Source of the DNA: Haloarcula rubra
GTDB taxonomy: Archaea; Halobacteriota; Halobacteria; Halobacteriales; Haloarculaceae
Assembly: GCF_019599465.1 (NCBI RefSeq)
Contig: NZ_RKLR01000004.1
Coordinates: forward strand, 186,001 to 250,000
Direction of reading: 5' to 3'
Length of the DNA stretch: 64,000 nucleotides
A program made the position numbers and the translations under genes. Below the pieces are notes generated by a model. It did no database searches, had not been told where the DNA came from, and saw only the letters and a list, made by a program, of their open reading frames with translations. Of this stretch, positions 33,310 to 42,257 are shown one piece after another (within the stretch, counting starts at the first letter, position 1; the number at the start of each line of letters is the position of its first letter).

Positions 33310-34398
33310 ATGACGGATACTCCGCCCGAATCGTTGAACCGACGCCAGTTCCTCGCGACGACGGCGACGGCCGCCGGTGGCCTCGCCCTCGCCGCGGGGT
33401 CGGTCAGCGGCCACGACGACCGCTTCGTCGTCGAACAGGGCGACCGGTGTTTCCGCGTCGAACCGCTCTCGGGTGAGGAGTCAGTTCGGGACCTCTACCG
33501 CTGGGGAAAGGAGGACTTCTACTACAGTTCCACTGGGACGACAGACCTCCAGCGCGAGGACACGACCATCCTGTTTCTCTACGACGGGCCCGACGGCCTG
33601 AGTCTCGTCGTCGTCCACGACAAACTCGACGACGGTACCGACGGCGGGTCCGTCTCGTTCACCATCGAGAGCGTCCCAGTCGAAGCGAAGTGGGTCGTAA
33701 AAGACGACTTCTACGACGGGGACTCGAACTACGACCGCTGGGACATCGACGACACGGAGACGACCGTCGATTGGACGTGGGCCGCCGAGCGAACCGACGG
33801 CGGGGCGCTCCGTGGCCTCGACGTCGACGACCTCTCGCTGGTCATCAAGCCGCGGTTCAACGAGGACGCGGCCCTGTTCGAAGAGTACTACGACGGCCGC
33901 ATCGACCGCTGGGAGGTCCTCTCGGGCGACATTGACGACCCGGACCGGTACACACTGGACCGCGGGAGGCGTCTGCGCCTCCGTCGAGGGTCCTGTGACG
34001 ACGACCATCACCACGACGACGATGACGACGACCACGACGACCGCGACCGGGACGACCACGACGACCACGACGACGATGACGACGATGATGACCACGACGA
34101 CGATGATGACCACGACGACGATGATGACCACGACGACGATGATGACCACGACGACGATGATGACCACGACGACGATGATGACCACGACGACGATGATGAC
34201 CACGACGACCGCAGGAAGCGCGAGCGTGACGAGAAGGACGAAGATGACGAGAAGGAACGGGGGCCGCCGGACCACGCTGGGCCGCCCGACCACGCCGGCC
34301 CGAAGGAAGACTCGAACGCCCCCGATCACGCCGGTCCGCCCGACCACGCGGGCCCGCCGGACCACGCCGGCCCGAAGGACGACGAGGACGACGACTGA
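33310..34398 (+). CDS. Tat-exported protein with Asp/His repeat tail
   Basis: From ATG 33310 the 362-residue protein has a twin-arginine signal (LNRRQFLATTATAAGGLAL) ending AGSVSG. A folded acidic beta domain spans about 35-230. The C-terminal third is low complexity: a run of six DHDDDD units and related DDH stretches (about 235-300), a charged KRERDEKDEDDEKER linker, then repeated PPDHAGP units. The Asp/His block could bind calcium, magnesium or transition metals, or be a glycosylation-free spacer in the cell wall (inference). An earlier in-frame ATG at 33268 would put residues before the signal. The stop is four bases from the convergent CapA gene. Confidence 0.85.
   Translation: MTDTPPESLNRRQFLATTATAAGGLALAAGSVSGHDDRFVVEQGDRCFRVEPLSGEESVRDLYRWGKEDFYYSSTGTTDLQREDTTILFLYDGPDGLSLVVVHDKLDDGTDGGSVSFTIESVPVEAKWVVKDDFYDGDSNYDRWDIDDTETTVDWTWAAERTDGGALRGLDVDDLSLVIKPRFNEDAALFEEYYDGRIDRWEVLSGDIDDPDRYTLDRGRRLRLRRGSCDDDHHHDDDDDDHDDRDRDDHDDHDDDDDDDDHDDDDDHDDDDDHDDDDDHDDDDDHDDDDDHDDDDDHDDRRKRERDEKDEDDEKERGPPDHAGPPDHAGPKEDSNAPDHAGPPDHAGPPDHAGPKDDEDDD
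34090..34197. repeat. Six perfect 18-bp tandem repeats
   Basis: GACCACGACGACGATGAT is repeated six times without a mismatch, with partial copies on both sides. Each unit encodes DHDDDD. The exact identity, down to the use of GAT and GAC for Asp, shows recent expansion by slippage or recombination. Copy number is likely to vary between strains. Confidence 0.95.
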
Positions 34399-34402
34399 CC
34401 GC

Positions 34403-35500
34403 TCAGCAGTCGCCGAGCGGAATCCGGAGGCCGGCACCGTCCCGTTCGACGCTGGTCCCGAACGGGGCCGAGAGCGAGCGCATCCGGTCGCGTAGCCACC
34501 GGGCCGCGACGTCGTCGGCCGGCGTCACCCGCGAGTTCGTGATTTCGACCGGCACCAGTTCGAGCGCCGAGAGCGTCCCGTCGGTGACGACCAGTTCGAA
34601 CAGGAAACTCCGGTCGTTGTGGAGGCCGTCCTTGACGAGGTAGTCGTCGACGAAGTCGCCGGCGTCGTAGACGATGGGGCGGCCTCGATACGTCTCGACG
34701 CCCTGTATCACGTGTGCGCTGTGGCCGTGGACGACGTCCGCGCCGCGGTCGACGAGCCACCGCGCGAACGACTGCTGGGTCTCCGAGGGCGCAGTCTCCC
34801 AGTTCGGGCCCCAGTGGAGCGAGACGACCAGCAGGTCCGGGTCGCGCTCGCGGGCCCGTGCCAGTGCGCCCCCGACCCAGTGACGCGTGAGTCGGTCGCT
34901 CGGTCGCAGCGGCGCGTAGGCGGCCCCTGCGGCGTCCGCACGGGCGGCGTAACTGGGCGACTGGTCCGTGACGGCGACGACGGCGACGTCGAGACCACCG
35001 ACTGCGAGGTGGGCCGGTTCGAAGGCCGACGCTCTGTCCGGTCCAGCGCCGGCCGTGGGAACGCCGGCGTCCTCGAGGTGAGTGAGCGTGTCGGTCAGCG
35101 CTCGCGGACCGAAGTCGAGGACGTGGTTGTTCGCCAGACTGGCGAACACCGTCCCGGCGCTGTCGAGGGCGGGAACTGCCCACGAGGGGTGGGCCCGGAA
35201 GTGGAAGGTCCGGCCCGGGCGCGGGTCGCCGCGCGCGGAGACGCAACACTCCAGATTCAGGAACAGGCCGTCGAGGGCGTCGAGGCGGTCGGCCATCCCG
35301 TCCCAGACGCCGGTCGGGTCGTCGCGCCAGCGCTCGTCGACGTTGCGGCCGAGCATCACGTCGCCGACGAAGCCCAGTCGAGCGGCCCCGTCGGCGTCGA
35401 CGGGAACCGGGCACTCGACGGACACCTCGTCAGCACTGCCCAGACAGCCACCGAGACCGGCGAGTGACGACACGAGGACGGCGCGGCGCGTCGGAGTCAT
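34403..35500 (-). CDS. CapA family lipoprotein (metallophosphoesterase fold)
   Basis: The 365-residue product begins MTPTRRAVLVSSLAGLGGC, a Tat-type signal ending in a lipobox. The mature part carries the PGA_cap/CapA motifs LGFVGDVMLGRNVDERW, LFLNLECCVS, LANNHVLDFG, LVVSLHWGPNWE and VVHGHSAHVIQG. These residues bind two metals in calcineurin-like folds. CapA proteins act in poly-gamma-glutamate capsule synthesis in bacteria. In haloarchaea the polymer is known only in some species, and the function is inferred. No other capsule genes (capB, capC) are adjacent. Confidence 0.88.
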   Translation of the reverse strand: MTPTRRAVLVSSLAGLGGCLGSADEVSVECPVPVDADGAARLGFVGDVMLGRNVDERWRDDPTGVWDGMADRLDALDGLFLNLECCVSARGDPRPGRTFHFRAHPSWAVPALDSAGTVFASLANNHVLDFGPRALTDTLTHLEDAGVPTAGAGPDRASAFEPAHLAVGGLDVAVVAVTDQSPSYAARADAAGAAYAPLRPSDRLTRHWVGGALARARERDPDLLVVSLHWGPNWETAPSETQQSFARWLVDRGADVVHGHSAHVIQGVETYRGRPIVYDAGDFVDDYLVKDGLHNDRSFLFELVVTDGTLSALELVPVEITNSRVTPADDVAARWLRDRMRSLSAPFGTSVERDGAGLRIPLGDC

Positions 35501-35548
35501 CGTCAGTCACGAAACGCGGCACCCTCTTGAACCCGGTCCCCGAGACGG

Positions 35549-37345
35549 CTATTCGAGGTGGTGGTAGTCCAGTTCGTAGCCGGCGTCCAGCGCCCGCTGG
35601 ACCGCCTCGCTCGGGTCGCCGACGCCCCGCGTCCACAGCGAGAGCCCCGTGTCGTCCGCGCCGACGAGGACGTTCCGCCGCCAGTCGGGGTCCGTCTCGG
35701 GGAAGTCCGTGCGGTAGTGCGCGCCCCGTGATTCCTCGCGTTCGAGGGCACTCAGCAGGAGCGCTTCGGCCAGCGTCAGACTGAACGAGAGGTCGACGGC
35801 GAACTCGAAGGCGCGCCCGGTCCGGTCCCCGTCGACCCGGAGGTCGGCCGTCCGTTCGCGAATCTCGTCGAGTTCGGCCAGTCCCTCGCGGAGCGAGGCC
35901 TCGTCACGGAGGATTCCGGCGTGGTCCCACAGGCAGTCCCCGAGCGCTTCGAGGAGCGCCCGCGGCGTCACGTCGCCGTCGCTCGCTTCGAGGTCGGCTA
36001 GCGCCCGGAACTCGCGTTCCGCGAGAGCGCGGACGCTGTCGGGGAGCGACGGCCCCTCGTCGCCGACCTGTGTGGCGACGTGGTCACCGACGAGTTTCCC
36101 GACGGCGACCGTCTCGGCCAGCGAGTTGCCGCCCAGACGGTTCGCGCCGTGGACCCCCGCCACCGTCTCGCCGACGGCGTGGAGGCCCTCGACGCCGGTC
36201 TCGCCGGTGTGGAAGTCGATGTCGACGCCGCCCATCGAGTAGTGGGCGGTCGGCGCCACCTCCATCGGGGCCTCGGTGATGTCGACGCCCAGCGCCGCGA
36301 ACCGCTCGTACATCCGCGGCAGACGCTCCCGGACGTACTCGTCGTCCCGGTGTGAGATGTCGAGGTAGACGCCGCCGTTCTCTGTGCCGCGCCCTTCACG
36401 CACCTCCTGTGCGATGGCGCGGGCGACCACGTCGCGGGCGTCGAGTTCCATCTGGTCGGGCGAGTACCGCTCCATGAACCGCTCGCCGTCGGCGTTGAAC
36501 AGGCGGCCGCCCTCGCCGCGGACGGCCTCCGTGACGAGGCGGCCGTCCCACTCCTCGCCGTAACGGTCCCCGACCATCCCGGTCGGGTGGAACTGGACGA
36601 ACTCGACGTCCAGGAGCGACGCGCCGGCCTGCAGGGCCAGCGCCGGGCCGTCGCCGTTGTTCTCGTCGTCCCGCGAAGAGTGGCGGTGGTACAGCGCGGA
36701 GTACCCGCCCGCGGCGAGCACCACGTGGTCGGCGACGAAACAGACGAACTCGCCGCTCTCCATGTGGTAGCCGGCGGCCCCGTGCACTCGCTCGCCGTCC
36801 GAGAGCAGTCTCGTGACCAGCACGTTGTCGCGGTACGGAATCTCCAGCGACTGGGCCTTCGCGACCAGCGTATCGAGCATCGCCTCGCCGGTCCGATCGC
36901 CGACGAAGCAGGTCCGGCGGAACGACTGGGCGCCGAAGTACCGCTGGTTGATGCGGCCGTCCTCGGTCCGGTCGAACGGCATCCCCCACTCCTCGAGTTC
37001 CCGAATCCGGTCGGGCATGTGCTTCGTCGTCACCTCGACGGCTTCCGGGTCGTTGATGTAGTGGCCCTCGTCCAGCGTGTCAGCGGCGTGGATAGTCCAG
37101 TCGTCATCCGGGTCCAGCGACCCCAGCGAGGCGTTGATGCCGCCAGCGGCCCACGTCGTGTGTGCGTCCCCGTGGTCCCGTTTCCCGACGACCAGCGGCT
37201 CGACGCCCTGTTCGGACAGTTCGATGGCGACGCGGGCCCCTGCGGCCCCTGCCCCGACGACGAGTACCGGCACCGACACCTCCTCGTACTCGACGTCGTG
37301 GTCCCGCGTCGCCGGCGCACTGCCTGTCTGGAGTCGGTCTCGCAT
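35549..37345 (-). CDS. Succinate dehydrogenase/fumarate reductase/aspartate oxidase family flavoprotein
   Basis: The 598-residue protein has the FAD-binding VSVPVLVVGAGAAGARVAIEL near residue 25. It also carries the covalent-flavin-family motifs HTTWAAGGINASLG, FVQFHPTGMVGD, LVTEAVRGEGGRLFN, HYSMGGVDIDFHTGE and GANRLGGNSLAETVAVG. These fit fumarate reductase, succinate dehydrogenase SdhA or L-aspartate oxidase (NadB). No iron-sulfur (SdhB) or membrane anchor subunit and no nadA/nadC lies beside it, so it stands alone. An extra C-terminal helical domain with WDHAGILRDEASLREGL resembles NadB and SdhA ends. The specific substrate is unresolved. Confidence 0.85.
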   Translation of the reverse strand: MRDRLQTGSAPATRDHDVEYEEVSVPVLVVGAGAAGARVAIELSEQGVEPLVVGKRDHGDAHTTWAAGGINASLGSLDPDDDWTIHAADTLDEGHYINDPEAVEVTTKHMPDRIRELEEWGMPFDRTEDGRINQRYFGAQSFRRTCFVGDRTGEAMLDTLVAKAQSLEIPYRDNVLVTRLLSDGERVHGAAGYHMESGEFVCFVADHVVLAAGGYSALYHRHSSRDDENNGDGPALALQAGASLLDVEFVQFHPTGMVGDRYGEEWDGRLVTEAVRGEGGRLFNADGERFMERYSPDQMELDARDVVARAIAQEVREGRGTENGGVYLDISHRDDEYVRERLPRMYERFAALGVDITEAPMEVAPTAHYSMGGVDIDFHTGETGVEGLHAVGETVAGVHGANRLGGNSLAETVAVGKLVGDHVATQVGDEGPSLPDSVRALAEREFRALADLEASDGDVTPRALLEALGDCLWDHAGILRDEASLREGLAELDEIRERTADLRVDGDRTGRAFEFAVDLSFSLTLAEALLLSALEREESRGAHYRTDFPETDPDWRRNVLVGADDTGLSLWTRGVGDPSEAVQRALDAGYELDYHHLE

Positions 37346-37485
37346 GGTCGAACGTAGGTGCCGGAGCAGTTTAAACGGCTTGCGCGCGTGCGCGCACGGG
37401 CTGGCGAACTTCCGGTTGTCCTGCACACGCTCGACCCCGGACCCCACAAGAATTTCAGGCCGCCACGTCTACCGAACCGGTCTAG

Positions 37486-39042
37486 ATGGAGTCGGACCGC
37501 CGCGCCCTCCTCGGTGCCCTGACGCTCGTATCGCTCGGTCTCGTGATGGCGGCTGTCGCGTCCTACGACGTCGCCGAGGACGTCCTCGTACAGGGGGACC
37601 TCGTCGTCCTGACCCTGCTCGAAAACGCCGTCCCGTTCGCGCTCGCCTTGCTCGTCGTGGGCGCCGGCGTCCGCGTCTACACCGACGACGGACCGCTCGA
37701 GGACCGCCTGACGGTGGTTCGGTGGGCGCTGGTCGGGACCGGCGGCGTCGCGCTCATGGTGCTGTGGACGCTCGGGTTCCAGCTCTGGCAAGGCACGGTC
37801 AAACCCGCGTTCATCGTCTCGTACACCGCTATCTGGGGCTGTGTCGCCGGCTTGCTCGTCGGCGTGTACGCAGTGCGACAGCGCAGACGCGAGCGGACCA
37901 TCGAACGGGTCACCGACGTCACCGCCGAACTGTGGAACGTCGACACGGCGCTGGTCGGGGCGTCCTCTCGCCCGGCGATGGAACGGGCCGTCTGTAACCG
38001 ACTGACAGAGGTCGACCGGTTCGACTACGCCTGGATAGGCGATACGACAGCGGAGAGCGACACCGTCGAACCGCGCGTCGAGAGCGGGCTGGACGGTTCG
38101 CCCGACGGCCCCGCCGTCACCGACGGCGGGAGCACCATCCAGCAGGCGGCCCGGCGCGACGGCGAACCGAGGGTGGACCTGTCCCCGCGGGACTCCCTCA
38201 CCGCGAGAATCGCCGTCCCGGTCCGGTACGACGGCGCGCCCTACGGCGTCCTCACGGTCGGTATCGACAGCGAAGCCGCGTTCGGGAAGTTCGAGCGCGA
38301 GGCCCTCGACAACCTCGGACGGCGTCTCGGCGACGCCATCCACGCACTCCGCTCGCGGGAGGCGCTCCTCTCGGACACGCTCGTCGAGTTCACCGTCGAA
38401 GTCACCGGGGCCGAGCAGTTCTGTACGTCCGCGACGGCGGCCACCGACGCGACGCTCGAACTGTCGGCGGCCGACGCCACGGCGGACGCGCCGCTGGCCT
38501 TCTTCACCGTCGTCGAGGGGGACCCGGACGCGGTCGCGTCGGCCGCCGAGGCCCACGACAGCGTCGCGGAGGTCGTCACGCTCACGGGCCGCGAGGGGGG
38601 CCCCGGACTGCAAGTGGTCTACGACGACGCCCCCTTCTTCACTACCGTCACGGAGGGGGCAGGTCGCCTAGCGGACGTGCGCGTCGACGACGGCACGGCG
38701 ACGGTGGAAGTCTGGTACCCCCGGTCGGCCGACACTGCCGACGCGACGCAGTTGCTCGACACGCCGCCCGAGCGAACGGAACTGGTCGGCCGCCAGACCG
38801 TCGAGGTCGACCCCGACCACGTCGAGAGCGTCGAAGACCGGGTCCTCGACTCGCTCACCGAGCGACAGGCGACCGTCGCGCGCACGGCGTACTACGGCGG
38901 GTACTTCGAGACGCCCCGGGAACGCACCGGCGAGGAACTCGCCGCGTCGCTGGACATCACGTCACCGACGTTTCACGACCACCTGCGTGCGGCCGAATCC
39001 AAACTGTTCGAGGCGGTGTTCGAACCCGAACAGCGGGACTGA
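37486..39042 (+). CDS. Membrane-anchored GAF and Bat-type HTH regulator
   Basis: The 518-residue protein opens with four hydrophobic helices (about 5-130). A GAF-like sensor domain follows (about 155-310, including ARIAVPVRYDGAPYGVLTVG), then a bacterio-opsin-activator-like (Bat) domain and a C-terminal HTH_10 (around 455-510, SLTERQATVARTAYYGGYFE and ITSPTFHDHLRAAESKLFEAVF). This family couples sensed ligands or redox state to transcription in haloarchaea. A membrane anchor on a Bat-type regulator is uncommon and may tie it to envelope signals. A HalOD1 protein follows by 53 bases in the same direction. The domains are clear; regulated genes are unknown. Confidence 0.88.
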   Translation: MESDRRALLGALTLVSLGLVMAAVASYDVAEDVLVQGDLVVLTLLENAVPFALALLVVGAGVRVYTDDGPLEDRLTVVRWALVGTGGVALMVLWTLGFQLWQGTVKPAFIVSYTAIWGCVAGLLVGVYAVRQRRRERTIERVTDVTAELWNVDTALVGASSRPAMERAVCNRLTEVDRFDYAWIGDTTAESDTVEPRVESGLDGSPDGPAVTDGGSTIQQAARRDGEPRVDLSPRDSLTARIAVPVRYDGAPYGVLTVGIDSEAAFGKFEREALDNLGRRLGDAIHALRSREALLSDTLVEFTVEVTGAEQFCTSATAATDATLELSAADATADAPLAFFTVVEGDPDAVASAAEAHDSVAEVVTLTGREGGPGLQVVYDDAPFFTTVTEGAGRLADVRVDDGTATVEVWYPRSADTADATQLLDTPPERTELVGRQTVEVDPDHVESVEDRVLDSLTERQATVARTAYYGGYFETPRERTGEELAASLDITSPTFHDHLRAAESKLFEAVFEPEQRD

Positions 39043-39095
39043 CACTAATTTATGAGCCATGGCCTCTTTCAGGTAGGGGAGTGAAGTGTGACGAC

Positions 39096-39374
39096 ATGTT
39101 CCCCGAAACCGACCCTCGGGTCCGTCGCGACGTCGACGAGCCGGAGGCGTCACTCGCCGTCGTCGTCACGCGCGCCGTGGCCGACGCGAAGGGGGTCGAC
39201 CCGACGGTGCTCCGTCCGTTCGACACCATCGTCCCGAGCGACGCGCTCTCGACGCTCTACGAGGACTCGGAGACGGAACTCGCCGTCCAGTTCGAGTACG
39301 CGGACCACCCCGTCGCCGTCCACGAGGAAGGGGAAATCTGTGTCTACCCTGCCGACGCCTCGCTGGGAGACTGA
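39096..39374 (+). CDS. HalOD1 output-domain protein
   Basis: From ATG 39096 the product is 92 residues. LAVVVTRAVADAKGVDPTVLRPFDTIVPSDALSTL, quoted here only in part as VTRAVADAKGVDP and LRPFDTIVPSDAL, is typical of HalOD1, an output domain found alone or fused to haloarchaeal response regulators. It is expected to bind partner proteins or DNA in signalling, but its mechanism is unproved. It lies downstream of the Bat-type regulator in the same direction, making it a probable partner. An upstream in-frame GTG at 39081 is possible. Confidence 0.82.
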   Translation: MFPETDPRVRRDVDEPEASLAVVVTRAVADAKGVDPTVLRPFDTIVPSDALSTLYEDSETELAVQFEYADHPVAVHEEGEICVYPADASLGD

Positions 39375-39375
39375 G

Positions 39376-40458
39376 TCAGCGCTCGACGGCGACGACGTGC
39401 GCGTCGGCCGGGTCGAACCCGACGACGACGTCGCCGTCCGGTGGGTCGGTGGTCCGTAGCCGGAGCGTCCCGCCGCCCCAGTCGAGGTGCGCGCGCGTCG
39501 TCTCGCCGAGGAACTCCGTACTCGTCACCGTCGCCGACAGCGTCGTCTCGCCGCCCGACAGCGAGAGTCGCTCGGGCCGGAGACAGAAGGTGAGGCGGTC
39601 GCCGACGCTGGCGTCGCGCCGGCCGTCGAGGCCGACCGCGAGCGACTCGCCGCTCACGTCGACGGTCGCGACGGGGCCGTCCGACTCCGAACCGACGTCG
39701 GTCACGGGCCCCGAGAGGACGTTGTTGTCGCCCACGAACGAGGCGACGAAACGGGTGGCCGGTCGGCGGTATATCTCGCGGGGCGTCCCGACCTGCTCGA
39801 CGGTCCCGTCGCGGACGACGGCTACGCGGTCCGAGACGGCCAGCGCCTCCTCTTGGTCGTGGGTGACGTACACCGTCGTGATGCCCAGTTCCTGCTGAAT
39901 CTCGCGGACCTGTACCCGGAGGCGCTCCCGGAGTTTCGCGTCCAGCGCGCTCATCGGTTCGTCCAGCAGGAGCAGGTCCGGCCCGGGTGCGAGCGCCCGG
40001 GCCATCGCGACGCGTTGCTGTTGCCCGCCCGAGAGCGTGTCCGGGTCGCGGTGTTCGGCCCCGCCGAGGTCGACCAGTTCCAGCAGGGTCGACACCCGTT
40101 CGTCCCGGGCGACGCCGCCCGGCGGGTCGGTGAAGCGCAGGCCGTAGGCGACGTTCTCGCCGACGCTCATGTGGGGGAACAGCGCGTAGTTCTGGAAGAC
40201 GACGCCCACGTCGCGGTCCTCGGGCGGGACGCCGGCGACGCTCTCGCCGCCGAACCTGACGGTTCCCGCCGTGGGCGTCTCGAACCCCGCGAGCAGGCGG
40301 AGCGTCGTCGTCTTGCCACAGCCAGAGGGGCCGACGAGCGTGAAGAACTCGCCCTCCCGGACCGACAGCGAGACGTCTCTCAGCGCGGTGGTGTCTCCGT
40401 AGCGTCGCGTGACCCCGTCGAGCGCCACCGCCGGCGTCTCAGAAGCCACCGTCGGCAC
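39376..40458 (-). CDS. thiQ: ABC transporter ATP-binding protein, thiamine importer
   Basis: The 360-residue ATPase has Walker A (VGPSGCGKTTTLRLL, about 43-57), Q-loop (FQNYALFPHMSV), signature LSGGQQQRVAMARAL, Walker B LLLLDEPMSALD and the His switch VTHDQEEAL. A C-terminal TOBE-like domain of about 120 residues follows, absent from short ThiQ proteins but common in CUT1/MOI-type ATPases. Its start overlaps the permease end by 20 bases. With thiP and thiB upstream it completes an importer. The thiamine assignment rests mainly on the binding protein. Confidence 0.85.
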   Translation of the reverse strand: MPTVASETPAVALDGVTRRYGDTTALRDVSLSVREGEFFTLVGPSGCGKTTTLRLLAGFETPTAGTVRFGGESVAGVPPEDRDVGVVFQNYALFPHMSVGENVAYGLRFTDPPGGVARDERVSTLLELVDLGGAEHRDPDTLSGGQQQRVAMARALAPGPDLLLLDEPMSALDAKLRERLRVQVREIQQELGITTVYVTHDQEEALAVSDRVAVVRDGTVEQVGTPREIYRRPATRFVASFVGDNNVLSGPVTDVGSESDGPVATVDVSGESLAVGLDGRRDASVGDRLTFCLRPERLSLSGGETTLSATVTSTEFLGETTRAHLDWGGGTLRLRTTDPPDGDVVVGFDPADAHVVAVER

Positions 40459-42256
40459 CTCCCAGTCGGTCGATGACGACGAAACTCCCGGCCGTCACCA
40501 CGAGCAAGACGACGCCCATCGCCGTCGCGGGGCCGAGCCGCCGGCCGATGAACCGCTCGATGGCGACGGGCATCGTGAACTGGTCGGTGCCTGTCGCCAG
40601 CACCACCGTCGCGGAGAACTCTCCCACCGAGATGGCAAACGCGAAGGCGGCGCCGGCGACGACGGCCGGCCACACCAGCGGCAACTCCACGTCGCTGATG
40701 ACCCGGGCGCGCGGCGCACCCAGCGCCCGCGCGGACTCCACGAGCGACTGGTCCATCCCCTCCAGTCCGGGGGCGACGGTGCGGACGACGAACGGGTACC
40801 CCGAGACGGCGTGGGCGGCGACGATGGCAAGGGCGCCGCCGATAGCGAGGCGTGTCCCGCCGATTTCCACGCCGAAGACCAGTCCCCGGAGGAGGCCGAT
40901 GCCGACGACGATGCTCGACACCGCGAGCGGTGCCATCCCGACGGCGTCGACGAGTTTCCGCCCGCGGTACTCGCGGGTCGTGAGGACGGCGACGACGACG
41001 CCCATGGGCAGGGCCAGCAGGAGGGACCCGACGCCGAACAGGAGCGAGTTGCGCACGGCGTCCCACGGCGTCACCTGAAAGGCGGCGGCCGTCGCCTGTC
41101 TCCGGACGAGGAACTCGTAGTGGGCCAGCGTCAGTCCGTCCGGCCCGCTCACGCTCGCGTACACCATGCTCGCGATGGGGGCGACGAAGACGGCGAGAGC
41201 GACGACGCCGTACACCGCGAGGCCCGCTCTCGGGAGCAGGTCACCGAGCGAGCGCGACGGCGGGCGGAGCGGCCGCCGCGGGAGCGGTCGGATGCCGCGC
41301 GACCGGACGCTGTGGCGCGCCTCGTACCGGAGGTAGGCGTACAGCAGACCCAGCGAGACGACGAGTTCGACGATGGCCAGCGCCGCGGCCTCGGCGTACT
41401 CGAAGTCCCGAATCAGTTGGTAGACGAACACCTCGACCGTCGCGAGTTGGAACCCGCCCAGCGCGAGGACGATGGGGAAGGTGCCGAAGGTGAACACGAA
41501 GGTCAGCGCCGCGCCCATCAGCACCGAGGGGTACAGTTGCGGCGCGACCACGTCGAGGAACGCCCGACGCGGACTCGCCCCCAGACTCCGGGCCGTCTCG
41601 ACGGCGCTGGCGTCGACGGACTCCCACGCCGCCGTCGTCACGCGGGCGACCAGCGGCGCGTTGTAGAAGGCGTGAGCGATAATCACGGCCTCCAGCGTGA
41701 ACAGCAGGTCGACCTCGCCGAGACCGAGTGTGCCCAGCACGGCGTTCAGCGTCCCGTTCTGGCCGAACGTGGCGACGAACCCCACCGCGACCATGATGGA
41801 GGGGAGGACGAACGGCAGGATGGTCAGCGAGCGCAGAGTCCGCCGGCCGGGGAACTCGTAGCGGGCCAGCAGGTACGCCGCCGGCAGTCCGAGGACGACG
41901 CTCGCCACCGAGGAGAGCGCGGCCTGATACGCGGTGAAGCCGACGACGCCGAGGCGTCGGTCCGGCGAGAGGAGGTCGCCCAGCACCGACAGCGGCGACT
42001 CACCGGCCGCCAGCCCCGCGAGGTCACCGACGTAGAACGGGTCGGTGAGGATGCCGACGAACACCGACAGCGTCGCCCGTCCCTCGACGACGACGCTGTC
42101 GACGAACACCGTCGCTACCGGGTAGTAGAAGATGCCGAGCAGGAGCGCTACCGTCCCGGCGGCCAGCACCGGGAGTGCGTGCCGTTCGAGACGTGCTCGG
42201 ACCTGCTCCTCCCCGGCTTCGCGTCCGCTGTCCGTCCCCTCGTCGGCGTCGGTCAC
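40439..42256 (-). CDS. thiP: ABC transporter permease, fused ThiP-type
   Basis: The 605-residue protein carries two complete binding-protein-dependent permease domains in one chain, as ThiP does. The two EAA coupling loops are visible: ETARSLGASPRRAFLDVVAP near 235 and ESARALGAPRARVISDVELP near 525. About twelve hydrophobic helices are present. It sits between the binding protein (one base after its stop) and the ATPase (20-base overlap), so all three are one operon. Import of thiamine or thiamine phosphates into the cell is inferred from thiB. Confidence 0.88.
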   Translation of the reverse strand: MTDADEGTDSGREAGEEQVRARLERHALPVLAAGTVALLLGIFYYPVATVFVDSVVVEGRATLSVFVGILTDPFYVGDLAGLAAGESPLSVLGDLLSPDRRLGVVGFTAYQAALSSVASVVLGLPAAYLLARYEFPGRRTLRSLTILPFVLPSIMVAVGFVATFGQNGTLNAVLGTLGLGEVDLLFTLEAVIIAHAFYNAPLVARVTTAAWESVDASAVETARSLGASPRRAFLDVVAPQLYPSVLMGAALTFVFTFGTFPIVLALGGFQLATVEVFVYQLIRDFEYAEAAALAIVELVVSLGLLYAYLRYEARHSVRSRGIRPLPRRPLRPPSRSLGDLLPRAGLAVYGVVALAVFVAPIASMVYASVSGPDGLTLAHYEFLVRRQATAAAFQVTPWDAVRNSLLFGVGSLLLALPMGVVVAVLTTREYRGRKLVDAVGMAPLAVSSIVVGIGLLRGLVFGVEIGGTRLAIGGALAIVAAHAVSGYPFVVRTVAPGLEGMDQSLVESARALGAPRARVISDVELPLVWPAVVAGAAFAFAISVGEFSATVVLATGTDQFTMPVAIERFIGRRLGPATAMGVVLLVVTAGSFVVIDRLGGADGGF

Positions 42257-42257
42257 G

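Noticed and set aside
33481-34437. A long minus-strand ORF with VVIIVVVV-type hydrophobic repeats looking like a membrane protein
   Set aside because: It is the reverse-strand shadow of the DHDDDD repeat gene; GAC/GAT/CAC codons read backwards give GTC/ATC/GTG, so the hydrophobic run is an artefact.
39376-40458. The ABC ATPase as a spermidine or sugar transporter component
   Set aside because: Its long C-terminal domain fits several importers, but the adjacent binding protein resembles ThiB, and the permease is the fused ThiP type.
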